NCBI GenBank assembly: GCA_948144175.1
Contig: CANXME010001453.1
Span: 1,302,001 to 1,366,000, forward strand
Source of the DNA: Closterium sp. NIES-65
Lineage: Eukaryota > Streptophyta > Zygnematophyceae > Desmidiales > Closteriaceae
Length of the DNA stretch: 64,000 nt
Reading direction: 5' to 3'
Shown: in pieces, positions 53,600 to 63,250 of the stretch
Numbering within the stretch: the stretch's first letter is position 1
Layout of the letters: every line of letters starts with the position of its first letter
The notes under the pieces: model-generated
Databases searched by the model: none
What the model was told of the DNA's origin: nothing
What the model saw: only the letters and a program-made list of their open reading frames with translations
Translations under genes and position numbers: made by a program

Positions 53600-54879
53600 G
53601 AACGAGGGGGAAACTGCGGGACGGACGGGAAGCCAGGGGGTGAGGCGGGGCGAGGCCGCTGACTCGAGGCTGCCGTGTCCTCCACAGGAGTGAACTCCAC
53701 TCCCACAACCCCTGCACCCCCAGAGCCGACACCACCAGCTCTTGCAGCCCCAGTACCCTCACCCTCCGCAACTGCACCTCCCGCACCCCAACACACAATA
53801 GGGACTGGACGCTGCCGGGGGGACGACTGCGGAGTGACGTGCGACACACCTGACCGGGCAGGACGCAAAGGAGGGGGGGCTACCGGGGCGACTGGGGGAG
53901 GCTCAAGGATGAGGAACAGCGAGGGGGAAAAGACCTCAGTACCTCGGTGGGGGTGACTCCTGTAGTAACAGACAGACTCAACGAATGTGACGTCCTGAGA
54001 AGCGAAGAACCCGCAGGTGGCCAGGTTGTAGAACACCCAGCCGGAGGCGTCCAAAGGAAAGCCAAGGAAGACGCAGGCACGAGTGCGCGGAGACAACTTG
54101 TTCGCGCCCGGGGCGCGAACGTGAGCCAGACAACCCCAGACACGGAAGTCAACTGCTACACCCTGTAAACTTGACCAGAGAGAGACCGGCGTCACCCGTG
54201 GCCGTGCGTCACTGGGCCATAGGTTCAGCTGGTGCGCGGCGTAGCGGACCGCCTGAGGCCACAAGAACTGAGGGGAACCAGCATGGCACATGGAGATCTG
54301 GGCAACCTCCATGACCAGGCCGATGCGACGCTCTGCTACCCCGTTCTGCAGCGGAAAGGCTGGTAGCGTGTACGACTGAATGACTCCCCGACCCTGACAG
54401 AATGTCTCCAAACAAGTGGAAGAAAACCCACCACCACGGTCCGAGTGTAGGCGAAGCCCACACAGACCCTGGGCACCACCCCACGCAAGCAGCCACGGCT
54501 CGAGGACGGTAGGCACATCGGCCTTTTGTCGCAAGGGGAAAACCGTGGTGTAGCAGGAGTAGTCGTCCACCACAATCAAGAAGTAGCGCTCCTGACGTGA
54601 TCCAAGGAATGGAGAGGGGCCCCAGACGTCCAAGTGCAGGGTCTGGAAGGGAGCCGTGGTGGGAGGGAACAAGGAGGAGTGAGGGGCAGCGCGCTGCCGA
54701 CCCTCGACGCAAGGAGTGCACAGCGGCGCAGACGAGCGAGGAAGCGGGGCAAGCGACTCTGGGAGACCTGAGACCGGACGGTAACGTGCCATCCTACTAA
54801 GACGTGGGAACGATGGTTGACCTAGACGGTGGTGCCAGAGGACAAACGGGTGGGTGAGGGAGCGACAGTCGCACAACAC
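53600..54879 (-). pseudogene. E2 integrase
   Basis: Open minus frame (480 codons, 53437-54879): pre-integrase LWHHRLGQPSFPRLSRM, zinc-binding CTPCVEGRQRAAPHSS, core LHLDVWGPSPFLGSRQERYF, LRLHSDRGGGFSSTC, FPLQNGVAERRIGLVMEVAQ, and C-terminal ARTRACVFLGFPLDASGW. The D, D and E residues are visible; RGGGF replaces the usual RGGEF. The C-terminal tail is Gly/Pro-rich and leads into the linker. This domain looks intact. Confidence 0.86.
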
Positions 54880-54899
54880 AGCAGCTACCTGACCTGACC

Positions 54900-55720
54900 T
54901 GACCCGGCCTCACCCAGTGCGGTGGGACCTAGTGTGTAGTGAGTACAAACCAAAGCCCGGCTCCCTGTGAAAAGTGGTCAGAGGGGTCCCAGTGGTACCG
55001 GTTGTGCAGGAGGCAACAGGCTCTTCCAGTGGGAAAGTGGTGACTACACCTAGGTCGTGGAGGTGACTGACACCCATTAGGTTCCTAGAGAATGAGGGGG
55101 TGTAATAACCTGTAAGAAAACCTGAGGGAGCCGCCGGACACGGGAGAGTGGTGGTGCTACGAGCAACTACACGTCCCACAAAGGGGTCAGCTAAGGCAAT
55201 AGTGACTGGAGTGCGCAGTGGTGTGAGGTCAGTACAGTCGCGAAAGAAACAGCTGGACGCTCCAGAGTCTAGGGTGAAGGAAAGCTGAGCAGTCTGTGGG
55301 GTCGCACCCGAACCAGCTACAAAGGCTAGTGCTAGACTAGCGGTAGCTGCAGCTCCTACACAAAGACCCTCAAAGGCGCCTGGACTGGAAACAACACACG
55401 CACCAAGACTGGAAACACAGGTCTCTACTCGTGCAGCCGGGAACGGTCCTAGACCAGGTAGGTGAGACTCAACTGGTGCAGCAGTGCGCTGGCGAAGTCG
55501 CGAGGGCCAGTGCGGTGTAATAGCGTGAGGACCAAAACGCTCACGGTGAAGGTCGTCGAGTCGACGGTACCAGCTGGACGCAGAGTGGTAGGGACTCCAG
55601 TAGGTAGTGCCAGAACCAGGGCTTGTCAGGGCCCGGTACCCGTAGGGGCCGACGTCTCGCCCACTGCTAGCTGAGCCACTGCTGAGGGCTCCACACTTTG
55701 AACCCGCAGGTCTTCACTGC
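54900..55720 (-). pseudogene. E2 protease and gag C-terminal remnant
   Basis: Minus frame reading SFTLDSGASSCFFRD (about 55230-55280), LADPFVGRVVARSTTTLP and GYYTPSFSRNLMGV: a copia aspartic protease with Asp-Ser-Gly intact. Upstream it reads LHRERFGPHAITPHWPS and ALAFVAGSGATPQTAQL, which I take as the gag C-terminus. No zinc finger is seen. Confidence 0.7.
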
Positions 55721-56900
55721 CAGAACTACTGCGTCTGGCCCTGGTGTTGTAGGACTCGAGTACAAGCTATGTGAGTAGCTAGAAACGGGGGTGGTGCTGG
55801 CAGGTGGGCCTAAACTGCTGTTGATGGTAGGCTATCCAGCTACTGGTTCCGCAGGGGGCAGTCTAAGCTGCTGCTGGTGCACTAGCGGTAGTCTAAGCTG
55901 CTGCTCAAGCGCTGGGGCAGCCTAAACTGCTGCTACTGGTGCTGTTGGTACAGGTGGGGCACCGGGTGCGGTTCTGTAGCGTGGAGAGTACCGGGTGGGG
56001 CGGCTGATTCCGGATGAGGTGACTGGAATGGGTGGGGCAGCAGCTCTGGCTGGAACGGGTGGGGCATCGTGTACAGTTCTATGCGAATCTGTGCAGTGGG
56101 GAGTACCGGGTGGGGCGGTGTAAGTTGCCGGCTTTGATAGGGGGTAGTTCAAGTTGCTACTGGTGTGACTGGCGGCAGTCTAAGTTGCTGGTGGTGCTCA
56201 TGGCGATAGACTAGGCTGCTGGCGACGGGTGGGGAAGGTAAGGTGGTGGTTCTGTGCGGTTTTATACTGTTCTGTGCGGTTCTGCGCGATTTTGCACGGT
56301 TTTGTGCAGTTCTCTGCAGGGGAGGGTACTGGGTGAGGTGACTGGAACGGGTGAGGTTGCAAATATGGCTGGGGCGGCAGGCTATAGGTGAGGAAGTGAG
56401 AACGGTTGAGGGCGGCAGAACTGGTAGGGGCGGCCTGTTAAGGGTGGGGCGGCAGAACTGGGAAGGGGCGGCTATTCTGGCTGTGGCGAATTGCTAAGGC
56501 AGTGGGGAAGGGTGGGGCGTCAAGCTACGGGGAAGGCTGTGGGACGGGTTGCAGGTGGCGCGGCGCGCAGGCCGCACGGGCAGCTGTGCGAGCGGACAGG
56601 CAAGCAGTTGCGCGTGCTGCTGTGTGTGCCGTCGCACGCGACTGCGCGCGCGACCATTCGTACGGGTGCGTGCGACTACGCGAGTGAATGTACGGGCAGC
56701 GCAACGGAGGGAAAAGGTAGGGTGCGACAGGGGAAAACGGGCAGGTTGCGACGAGGGGGGGGGGGGGGGGGGGGGAGAGTAACGACGCGACGGATTGACG
56801 GGGCGCTATGGGCTAAGGCGCTTCGGGCTAGGGCGCTTCGGGCTAGGGCGCTTCGAACTAGGGCACGTTACGGGGTAATGGGCCCATGGGACCTTTTTAT
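55721..56900 (-). repeat. E2 leader and gag space: low-complexity G/T-rich sequence
   Basis: About 1.2 kb of degenerate arrays: ctgctgctggtg-like units (55780-56230), ggtggggcggcagaactgg-like units (56360-56520), a 21-base G run (56755-56775) and gcgcttcgggctagg units (56815-56865). I find none of the D-type gag motifs (WVDDL, LPYLFP, VTRLPDSL) in any frame. Confidence 0.6.
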
Positions 56901-57710
56901 CGCTCTATACCATGTCAAGTTACAAAAGTATAAGTTGACTAAGGAAAGTGAAAACAAGCAAGATATAGCAAGCATAACCCTAACCCTAGGAAAACATAAA
57001 GTACACCTAGACTAAGACAAATAAGCTATAACAAATATAGCTTGACATGGACGCCAACCTGGGGGTTCGAACGGTGTCCTGGGCGCCTAGACACCGGACT
57101 AGGGACGCCGGGCATGTGTGGCCAGCTACGGACTGAGCTGCTTGACCAGGCGCGGTTGCTCGGCCGACCAGGATACCCGGCGACGTGTGCGAGTGTCGCC
57201 GGGGTGGAGTCTGTGAGGCGGTGGTATCCCGAGGTCGACGTGGCTGGTGGGCGCAGTCAGTGGTGTGGAGTCTGCCAGGCAACTGGGCTGTGCTCGTGAC
57301 AAGGTGTGGAGCGCCAAGCAGCTACGCGCACCTGCGAAGCAGATGCACGGGTGCAACGCTGTGCAGCCGACTTGCTGCAGCGTTGGCACACCGTGGACTT
57401 GCAACGTTGGCAAACCGCTACTCAGCAACGCTGGAGCGGTGCGAGCGCTGCTGCGATGGAGCGCGGTCGACCATGCTGCGCTGGAGGTCGACCAGCAGCC
57501 TAGCTAGCTCTGATGTAGTCTGTGTTGTCAATGTTGTTGCTACCATTGTTATCAATCTTTGCTAGTGGAACTCTTGCAAGATCTCTCCGTGAATGTGCAA
57601 GCAGAGTACACACAAGCAAACGACCAAGGAACGCAGAGATCACACGAGCACCCGTGTCTAGCACGTAGTCTAGCTCTCGTTGCTAAAGTTATCTGCGCAC
57701 ACCTTTCTAC

Positions 57711-58034
57711 ATGAACTACAGAAATGACCCAATAGTACCCATAACTCTGAATCCCGACAACCTGGTGCCACGCACGCAACGATTCGCAGAAATTTTACAA
57801 GCAGCACGGACCCGAGTAGCAGACGTAATAAAAAAGTCAAACATCAACGCTAAGCGCAATGCCGACAGCCACCGCCGAGCTGTCAATTACCAGCCCGACG
57901 ATCTCGTTTTACTCGACACCCAGACTCTCCGCCTGCCCATTAACCCGGAACTCCGCCCCCGATATTGTTGGCCTTTTTGCATCAGCCACATAATCACCCT
58001 CGTTACCGCCCACCTCCTCCTCCCTACTGGCTAG
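57711..58034 (+). pseudogene. Gypsy G2 integrase C-terminal remnant
   Basis: Open plus frame with ILQAARTRVADVIKKSN, KRNADSHRRAVNYQPDDLVL, TQTLRLPINPELRPRYC, aligning with the post-core part of G1 integrase (YADRQRRDYSVAVGDQVLL, KLRPRFCGPF). The core, RT and chromodomain are absent. It starts 12 bases after the end of the B-type LTR. Confidence 0.72.
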
Positions 58035-58708
58035 TACGTCAGCTCGTCGTTCCACGTCTGTCTGCTTCGCCCAGATATCTCGTCCACCAACCAACTGCCT
58101 CGCAACCACCTAGCCAATATGACCCGATCGCCGACAGAGCCAATCATCACGCCCAAATAAGTACAAAGTTACAGAATACGGCCCATGGGAAGCCCGCAGA
58201 ATCGAAGGATGTGCTCAGTCATCAGGCAACACAGGCCTTTCAGCCTTCATTAGTGACCAGTCATCTGTCAGTCTGCATCTCGATACTCATCATCACACAA
58301 TGGCTCACCCCAAGGGCTAATGCTTGAAGGGTATTGCTGACAAGCTTACCATCAATGGCATCGTTCCACCAGCTTGTGATGCTCCGCTGCAAACCGGAAG
58401 TGATTAGACAACCAGAGAGATCAAGGCTAGCAAGCGGTTCCGGTCTCTTAGCAGCTGAGAAGGTGAAAATGCCCATCCTTGTGGACGACAACGTTGACTT
58501 AGATGACGACATGGTGTTGGACCTGGTGAAGGAAGCTGAATCCACGCTAAGAACCAGTATCATTCTACTAATCCTAATTTTGTTTAATGCGGAAATCATT
58601 TGTATCATAGATGCAGTCAAAATACTTATGAAGTGTGGCTGGTATACATAGCTCTCTGCTAACGTGCCGCCGACAAGGAAGGGGGTGGTTTACTAGAGGC
58701 TGTAAATG
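58035..58708 (-). other. Unassigned stretch; possible LRR-like remnant at 58261-58620
   Basis: I see no match to any element in the window. Base composition is closer to even than in the neighbouring arrays. The minus frame 58261-58620 (119 codons) contains LASLDLSGCLITSGLQ and NTLQALALGVSHC, which fit the LxxLDLSGCxI rhythm of leucine-rich repeats. A plus frame of 105 codons (58334-58651) overlaps it. Either could be chance. It is the best candidate for host-derived sequence in the window. Confidence 0.3.
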
Positions 58709-59058
58709 CGTTACATCCATTTGGTTGGCACTGAAGTTGGTGCGTTACATACCCATATAGCTAGTACCAGCAGTAAGTGCACTACATACCCATGTGGTTG
58801 GTACCAAAACTAAGTGCATTACATACCCATGTGGTTGCTACCAAGAGTAAGTGCGTTACTAACACATATCGTTGGTACCAAGAGTATATGTGTTACATAC
58901 CCATAATGGTCGGTACCAAATGTATTTGCATTACTTACCCATATGTTTCGTACTGAGAGTAAGTGCGTTATTTTCCATGTGGATGGTGCCATATCTAAGT
59001 ACGCAACTATACCCATATGGTTGGTAGTAAAAATAAAGACGTAACATACCCATGTGGT
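58709..59058. repeat. 37-bp minisatellite, about 9.5 copies
   Basis: Unit gttacatacccatgtggttg plus gtaccaagagtaagtgc, 37 bp, strongly degenerate between copies. It runs to the D3 LTR, which interrupts the last unit. Two units in reverse orientation occur at 49812-49890. Confidence 0.85.
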
Positions 59059-59399
59059 TGTGAAGATATGAGGAATGAATGAACTAGCAAAGAGGTAGGT
59101 ACAAGTAGGAAAACCTAAAAGTGTTGTACCCCATATTGTCTACCCCACTACAGCCAACACACACTATAGCATATGAGTTTGACACACCCCCATAGGCAAA
59201 GTGGGGGAGAACAAGAGGTCACAAGACCAGTCAAGCAAAGCAAAGCAAGCTCAGGGTGGATCACAACATCACCACACATTCCGAGCACAAGTTCAAGGCC
59301 ACAAGGCCAGTTCACATGCAAGATCATATATAAAGGTAAACAAGCAAGTCCAGGTATAGAAAGATCCCACTACAAGCAAGGTCAAGAAGTGAGCAAGGG

Positions 59400-60440
59400 A
59401 GGCCAAGTAGGCACAAGACCTAGCATCGTACACAAGCGCTGATGATCACAAGGTGGAAGTGCCTTGGTAAAGATATCAGCAGTGCTGGCCACGTAAGAAG
59501 AGCAGTGCCGACTCATCCGAAGGCAGCGCAGAGAGCGAGTGGCGAGTAGGCAAAGGAGTGGCCTGAGGCGAGGAGTACGTGAAGTCAAAGCGCAAAAGGA
59601 CCTGCTGCACCATGTGTGACTGAGTCAGGGTAATGGTGCGCTGTGCTCTGTCCCGGGCAATCTGCAAGCCAAGGTAGCTGCGTAGTTCACCCAGGTCAGT
59701 GCACGTGTGTCTCTTCTGCAGCTCGGACTTCACGTGGGCGAGTCCAGCAGTGTTAGCAGTGGCAAAGACCAAGTCGTCGACGTACACGAGGATGTAGAAC
59801 AGTGGTACAGAGGTGTCGGTGCGCAGAAACAGCGACGAGCCGGCAGTAGAAGGAGCAAACCCAAGAGCCGCAAGTGTAGTCCTCAGTGTGTCGTGCCACT
59901 TACGGGGCGCGTGGCGGAGACCGTAGACTGGCCGCCGGAGGCTCCACTGGGTACTAGGGGGAAACGACTCAGTGAAGCCAGGTGGGCGGCGCAGCCAGAT
60001 CTCTTTGTGCAGGCTGCCCTACAAGAAAAATGTGCTGAAGTCAAGAGAGTGAAGCTCGTAGTCGCGCTGAGCGCCTATGTGGAGCAGCACCCAAAGAGTG
60101 GTCATCTTCGGGGTGGGAGAGAAGGTCTGAAAGTAGTCAACTCCCTGCCGCTGACTGAAGCCTCGAGCCACGTAACGCGCCTTGAAGACAGGCGGAGAAC
60201 CCGGTGGCCGCTTCACCCTGAGAATCCACATGCCACTAACAATGTTCGCCCCAGGTGGGGGAACCTCGTCAACGTAGGTGCCTACGGACTTCCAAGAAGC
60301 CATCTCTGCGTCCATGGTTGACTGCCACTGTGAGGAGTAGGGACCCTCGATCGCCTCAGCGTACAATCGAAGAGTCGGGATGTCTGGTGCATCTGGGTCT
60401 CCCTTAGGGGCAATCAGCGTGGACACGAGATGAGGCAAAG
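59400..60440 (-). pseudogene. D3 reverse transcriptase, RNase H deleted
   Basis: 60019-60438: PHLVSTLIAPKGDPDAPDI, MDAEMASWKSVGTYVDEV, KRPPGSPPVFKARYVARG, STFFL and a stop. 59476-59787: active site MYVDDLVFATANT, YLGLQIARDRAQRTITL, to HSLSALPSDES. The sequence then passes through about 16 unrelated bases into TADIFTKALPPCDHQRL (59382-59510), the last residues of RNase H. About 590 bp, the whole RNase H core of D2 (38785-39372), are missing. Confidence 0.88.
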
Positions 60441-60453
60441 CAGCAGCATAACA

Positions 60454-61848
60454 CTAGAACTCCTCCTGCCTGTCCTCAAGGACGTCCGTGCTAAAAGCAC
60501 ACTCACCCCCAACGTACGGAGGACAGACAGACTCAGACTCAGCAACAAGACTAGTGGCGTAGTCTAGACGACAGCGAGCAGCAAAGTCGACAAGCTCAGG
60601 AACCAAGGCAGACGCAGTAGCGGACTCAAAGGAAGGGTCAGTGACAACAGTAGCCAGAAGACGCGTGAGAGTAGGACTGGAAGCACGAAGAGAGTCAGAC
60701 TCCGGGTAAGCAAGGACATGAAGAGAGGACTCTGGAGGAGACGGCAGAGGGACATGCTGAGGAGTAGTGGAAGGACACAGTGCCATCTGGTGCGTGCTAG
60801 GGACAGGAGGAGGACGCGGACGCAGAGCACGACTACTAGTGCGAGCAGCACAAATAGGCGACGCAGGTTGAGACGCAGGCTCACGACGCTTAGCAAGACC
60901 TCCAGTATGACCAGTGTGGGGAGAAGGAGCAGGCAGGAAGGAGGCGGGCTGTAACTGTGACCGCGTCTGGACAGGCTGTAGACACTTTAAGGGATGAGCA
61001 GGACCAGTAGAGGGCGGGAGACCAAGAACCTGCTCAAGGAGCGGAGCGAAGTACGGCCGCGGCCGCACTGCGCCTCCTGAACCAGAAGGGACAGCACCAG
61101 TACCCCGAGCGGCAGCACCAGCACCAGCAGCACCTCCAGCTCCAACAGCGTCAACTCCAGCACCCTCAGAAGCACCAGCTCCAGCAGCACCTCCAGCGCT
61201 AACACCCCCAGCAGCTCCAGTAGCAACTACTCCAGCAAGACCGCCAGCTCCAATACTGCCAGCTGCTCCCGAGGTACCTCCAGCAGGACTAACTCCAGCA
61301 GCCCCAGCAGCACCCCGAGTCCTAGCAGCTCGAGTATCGCCTGTACGAGCACCTCCAGGACTAGTGGCTCCAATAACTCCAGTGCCGACCCTAGGGTCAG
61401 CAGCAACCGTAGCACCTCCAGCTCCAGCAGCACGGCTCCAGCGCTGGGAAAACCACTCGCGCAGCTCCTGCGGAGAGAGGAGCTCCCGCCTCGATGAAGG
61501 ACCGCCAGAGGCCACACGAGCAGACCCAGCACCCCCAGGCTCCGTACCCCCAGGCTCTGCACTCCCCAGCTCCGCAACCCCACGCTCCGCACCCCCAGGC
61601 GCAGCACCCCCAGACTCAGCACCCTCAGGCTCAGCACCCCTAGACCCAGCACCCAAAATCTCAGCACCCCTAGCAGCACCAGAGTCAACAGCTACCTTGA
61701 CAGGCTCGATTGCGTCTACTTGGGACACACGTGACAGGGCAGGACCCTGAGGGGGGAGAGGGTCTACCGGGAGAGGACCTGGCGCAAGGAAGAGCGGCGA
61801 CAGGGGGAGGGGCGCAGTGCGGTAGGGGAAGAGACGGTAGTAAGGCAC
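60454..61848 (-). pseudogene. D3 INT-RT linker
   Basis: Open minus frame of 464 codons from PYYRLFPYRTAPLPLSPLFL (integrase end) through a Gly/Ala-rich array (AEPEGAESGGAAPGGAE), VRPRPYFAPLLEQVLGLPPS, RPPPVPSTHQMALCPSTTPQ, to VLEDRQEEF and a stop. It is the only D copy whose linker is open along its whole length, so it shows the intact linker layout for the family. Confidence 0.82.
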
Positions 61849-62901
61849 CGACTTGTCAAACGTGACATCGTGGGCGTCACGGGGGAGGCCAAGGAAGACG
61901 CAGGGAACCGCACAGGGGGACAGCTTGTCCGCATAGAAGTCAAGGACAAACGCCCGAGATCCCTAGACACAGAGCGCAAACGCATCGCCAACCTTCCCCG
62001 TCCACCTCAGGGTGGGGTAGGTCTCTGGCTAGGAGACTCGGGGCTGAAGAATGATCTGATGCGCTGCGTAGCGAGCCGCAAACGGCCACGAAAAATGGGG
62101 AGCAGCCGCATGGATTATGGACGTACGAGCAACGTCCATGACCATGCCAATGTGGCGCTCAACAATCCCATTTTGCTGTGGAGAGGCCGGAAGCGTGAAC
62201 GTCTGGCGGATGCCCTATGAACGACGGAAGGCTCCTAGAAGGGCAGAGGAAAACTCCCCGCCTTTGTCAGAGTGCGAACGGAGAACAGGAAAGTCCGAGC
62301 CGAAACTCTATCTAAGCCAGAGACGAGCCGCGCGGATACACTCGATCAACACCTCAGTGACGTCACCCTTGCTGCGCAAGGGGAACACTGTGGTGTAACG
62401 CGAGTAGTCGTCAAACACCAACCGGAAGTAACGCTCGTGACCCTTGCCACGGACGCGGGCGGGGCCCCACACGTCCATGTGAAGAGTCTGCAGCGGAGCC
62501 TCTGTCGGAGGAAACTCGGAGGAGTGAGGGGCGGCGCGCTGCCGCCCCTCGACGCAGGGAACGCAGGTAGGGGCAGGCCCCGGAGGGAGGGGAGGGAGGG
62601 ACTGGGGGAGACCAGATTCAAGGACACAGGAGGCCATACCTCGGAGACGAGGCAGGGAGGGGTGACCAAGACGGTGGTGCCAAAGGAGAGTCTGGTGGGA
62701 CAGGAGACGACACGAGCAGGGAGCAAACTCAAGACCAGACCTGGACGCTGCAGCAAATACCTGACTCGACGCAGCTACCTGACCAGACTCAGCAACCGAA
62801 GGGGACTCAGTTGTCACTGTGTACAGACTCGACCCGGGCCGACGGGTAAAGGTGGCCAAGTGTCGGCCCGTCCAAGCATACGTATAGTGGGTCACCCGCA
62901 C
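61849..62901 (-). pseudogene. D3 integrase
   Basis: 62308-62901: pre-integrase LLWHHRLGHPSLPRL, CVPCVEGRQRAAPHSS, core LHMDVWGPARVRGKGHERYF and FDDYSRYTTVFPLRSKGD. A frameshift near 62308 is followed by HSDKGGEFSS (Lys for Arg), a stop, FTLPASPQQNGIVERHIG, and stops in the C-terminal part before PCVFLGLPRDA. About 50 bp of the D2-type C-terminus (GWQFYHPT) are missing. Confidence 0.8.
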
Positions 62902-63250
62902 ACCCGCAGGAGTGAACTGGTTTACCCCTCGATCCTAGAGGTCAGCACCACTCACCAAGTTCGTAGAGAACGAGAGGAGGTAGAGACGTGACAAGGTGCC
63001 AGAGGGGGGTTGCCGGACACAGTAAGACAGTGGAGAAGCAAGCAAGGACAAGACCCCCAGAGGGGTCCGCCAGGGAGACCGCAACCAGCCGTCTAAGCGG
63101 CGAAAGCATAGTGCGGTCTCGAAAGAAGAAGCGGGAAGCACCCGAGTCAAGGGTGTGTAAGGCCTAAGCTGACGTGGTACCTGAGAGAGCAGACTCACCA
63201 GCACCTGGGGCAGCAGACGCACGAGCACCTAGAGCAGCAGCCTCACCAGC
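62902..63250 (-). pseudogene. D3 protease
   Basis: Minus reading TLDSGASRFFFRDRTM, then LVAVSLADPSGGLVLA in the next frame region and a degraded remainder. Asp-Ser-Gly is intact. A stop separates it from gag (63164-63166). Confidence 0.65.

Larger units (their letters stand above)
50391..57047 (-). mobile_element. Ty1/copia element E2, with LTRs and TSD but no visible capsid
   Basis: Minus-strand element. 3' LTR 50391-50525, 5' LTR 56913-57047 (both 135 bp, TGTCAAG...CTTGACA, 7-bp inverted ends, about 5 differences by eye). TSD tggac at 50386-50390 and 57048-57052. Polypurine tract (on minus cctagactatgggggtc) adjoins the 3' LTR; primer site tggtatagagcg (56901-56912 on minus) adjoins the 5' LTR. 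RT, RNase H, linker, integrase and protease are recognisable. The expected gag space holds no capsid homology. Confidence 0.92.
50352..57699 (+). mobile_element. Second copy of the putative B-family LTR, split by E2
   Basis: 50352-50390 and 57048-57699 (sharing TSD tggac) together match the reverse complement of 25864-26560. The right end ttgctaaagttatctgcgca (57699) is where homology to the B2 copy stops. It lies between gypsy G2 pieces, so it may be a solo LTR, but I could not find a target duplication. Confidence 0.5.

Noticed and set aside
52931..53643. Pro/Ala-rich frames on plus, resembling a cell-wall-type protein
   Set aside because: They are antisense to the Gln-rich E2 linker array, whose minus frame joins the RT linker.
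49790..59058. One large gypsy G2 with two LTRs enclosing everything
   Set aside because: The 37-bp repeats at the two sides are inverted, not direct, and no matching second LTR end (ttgcactcgtaaca) is seen near 59058.
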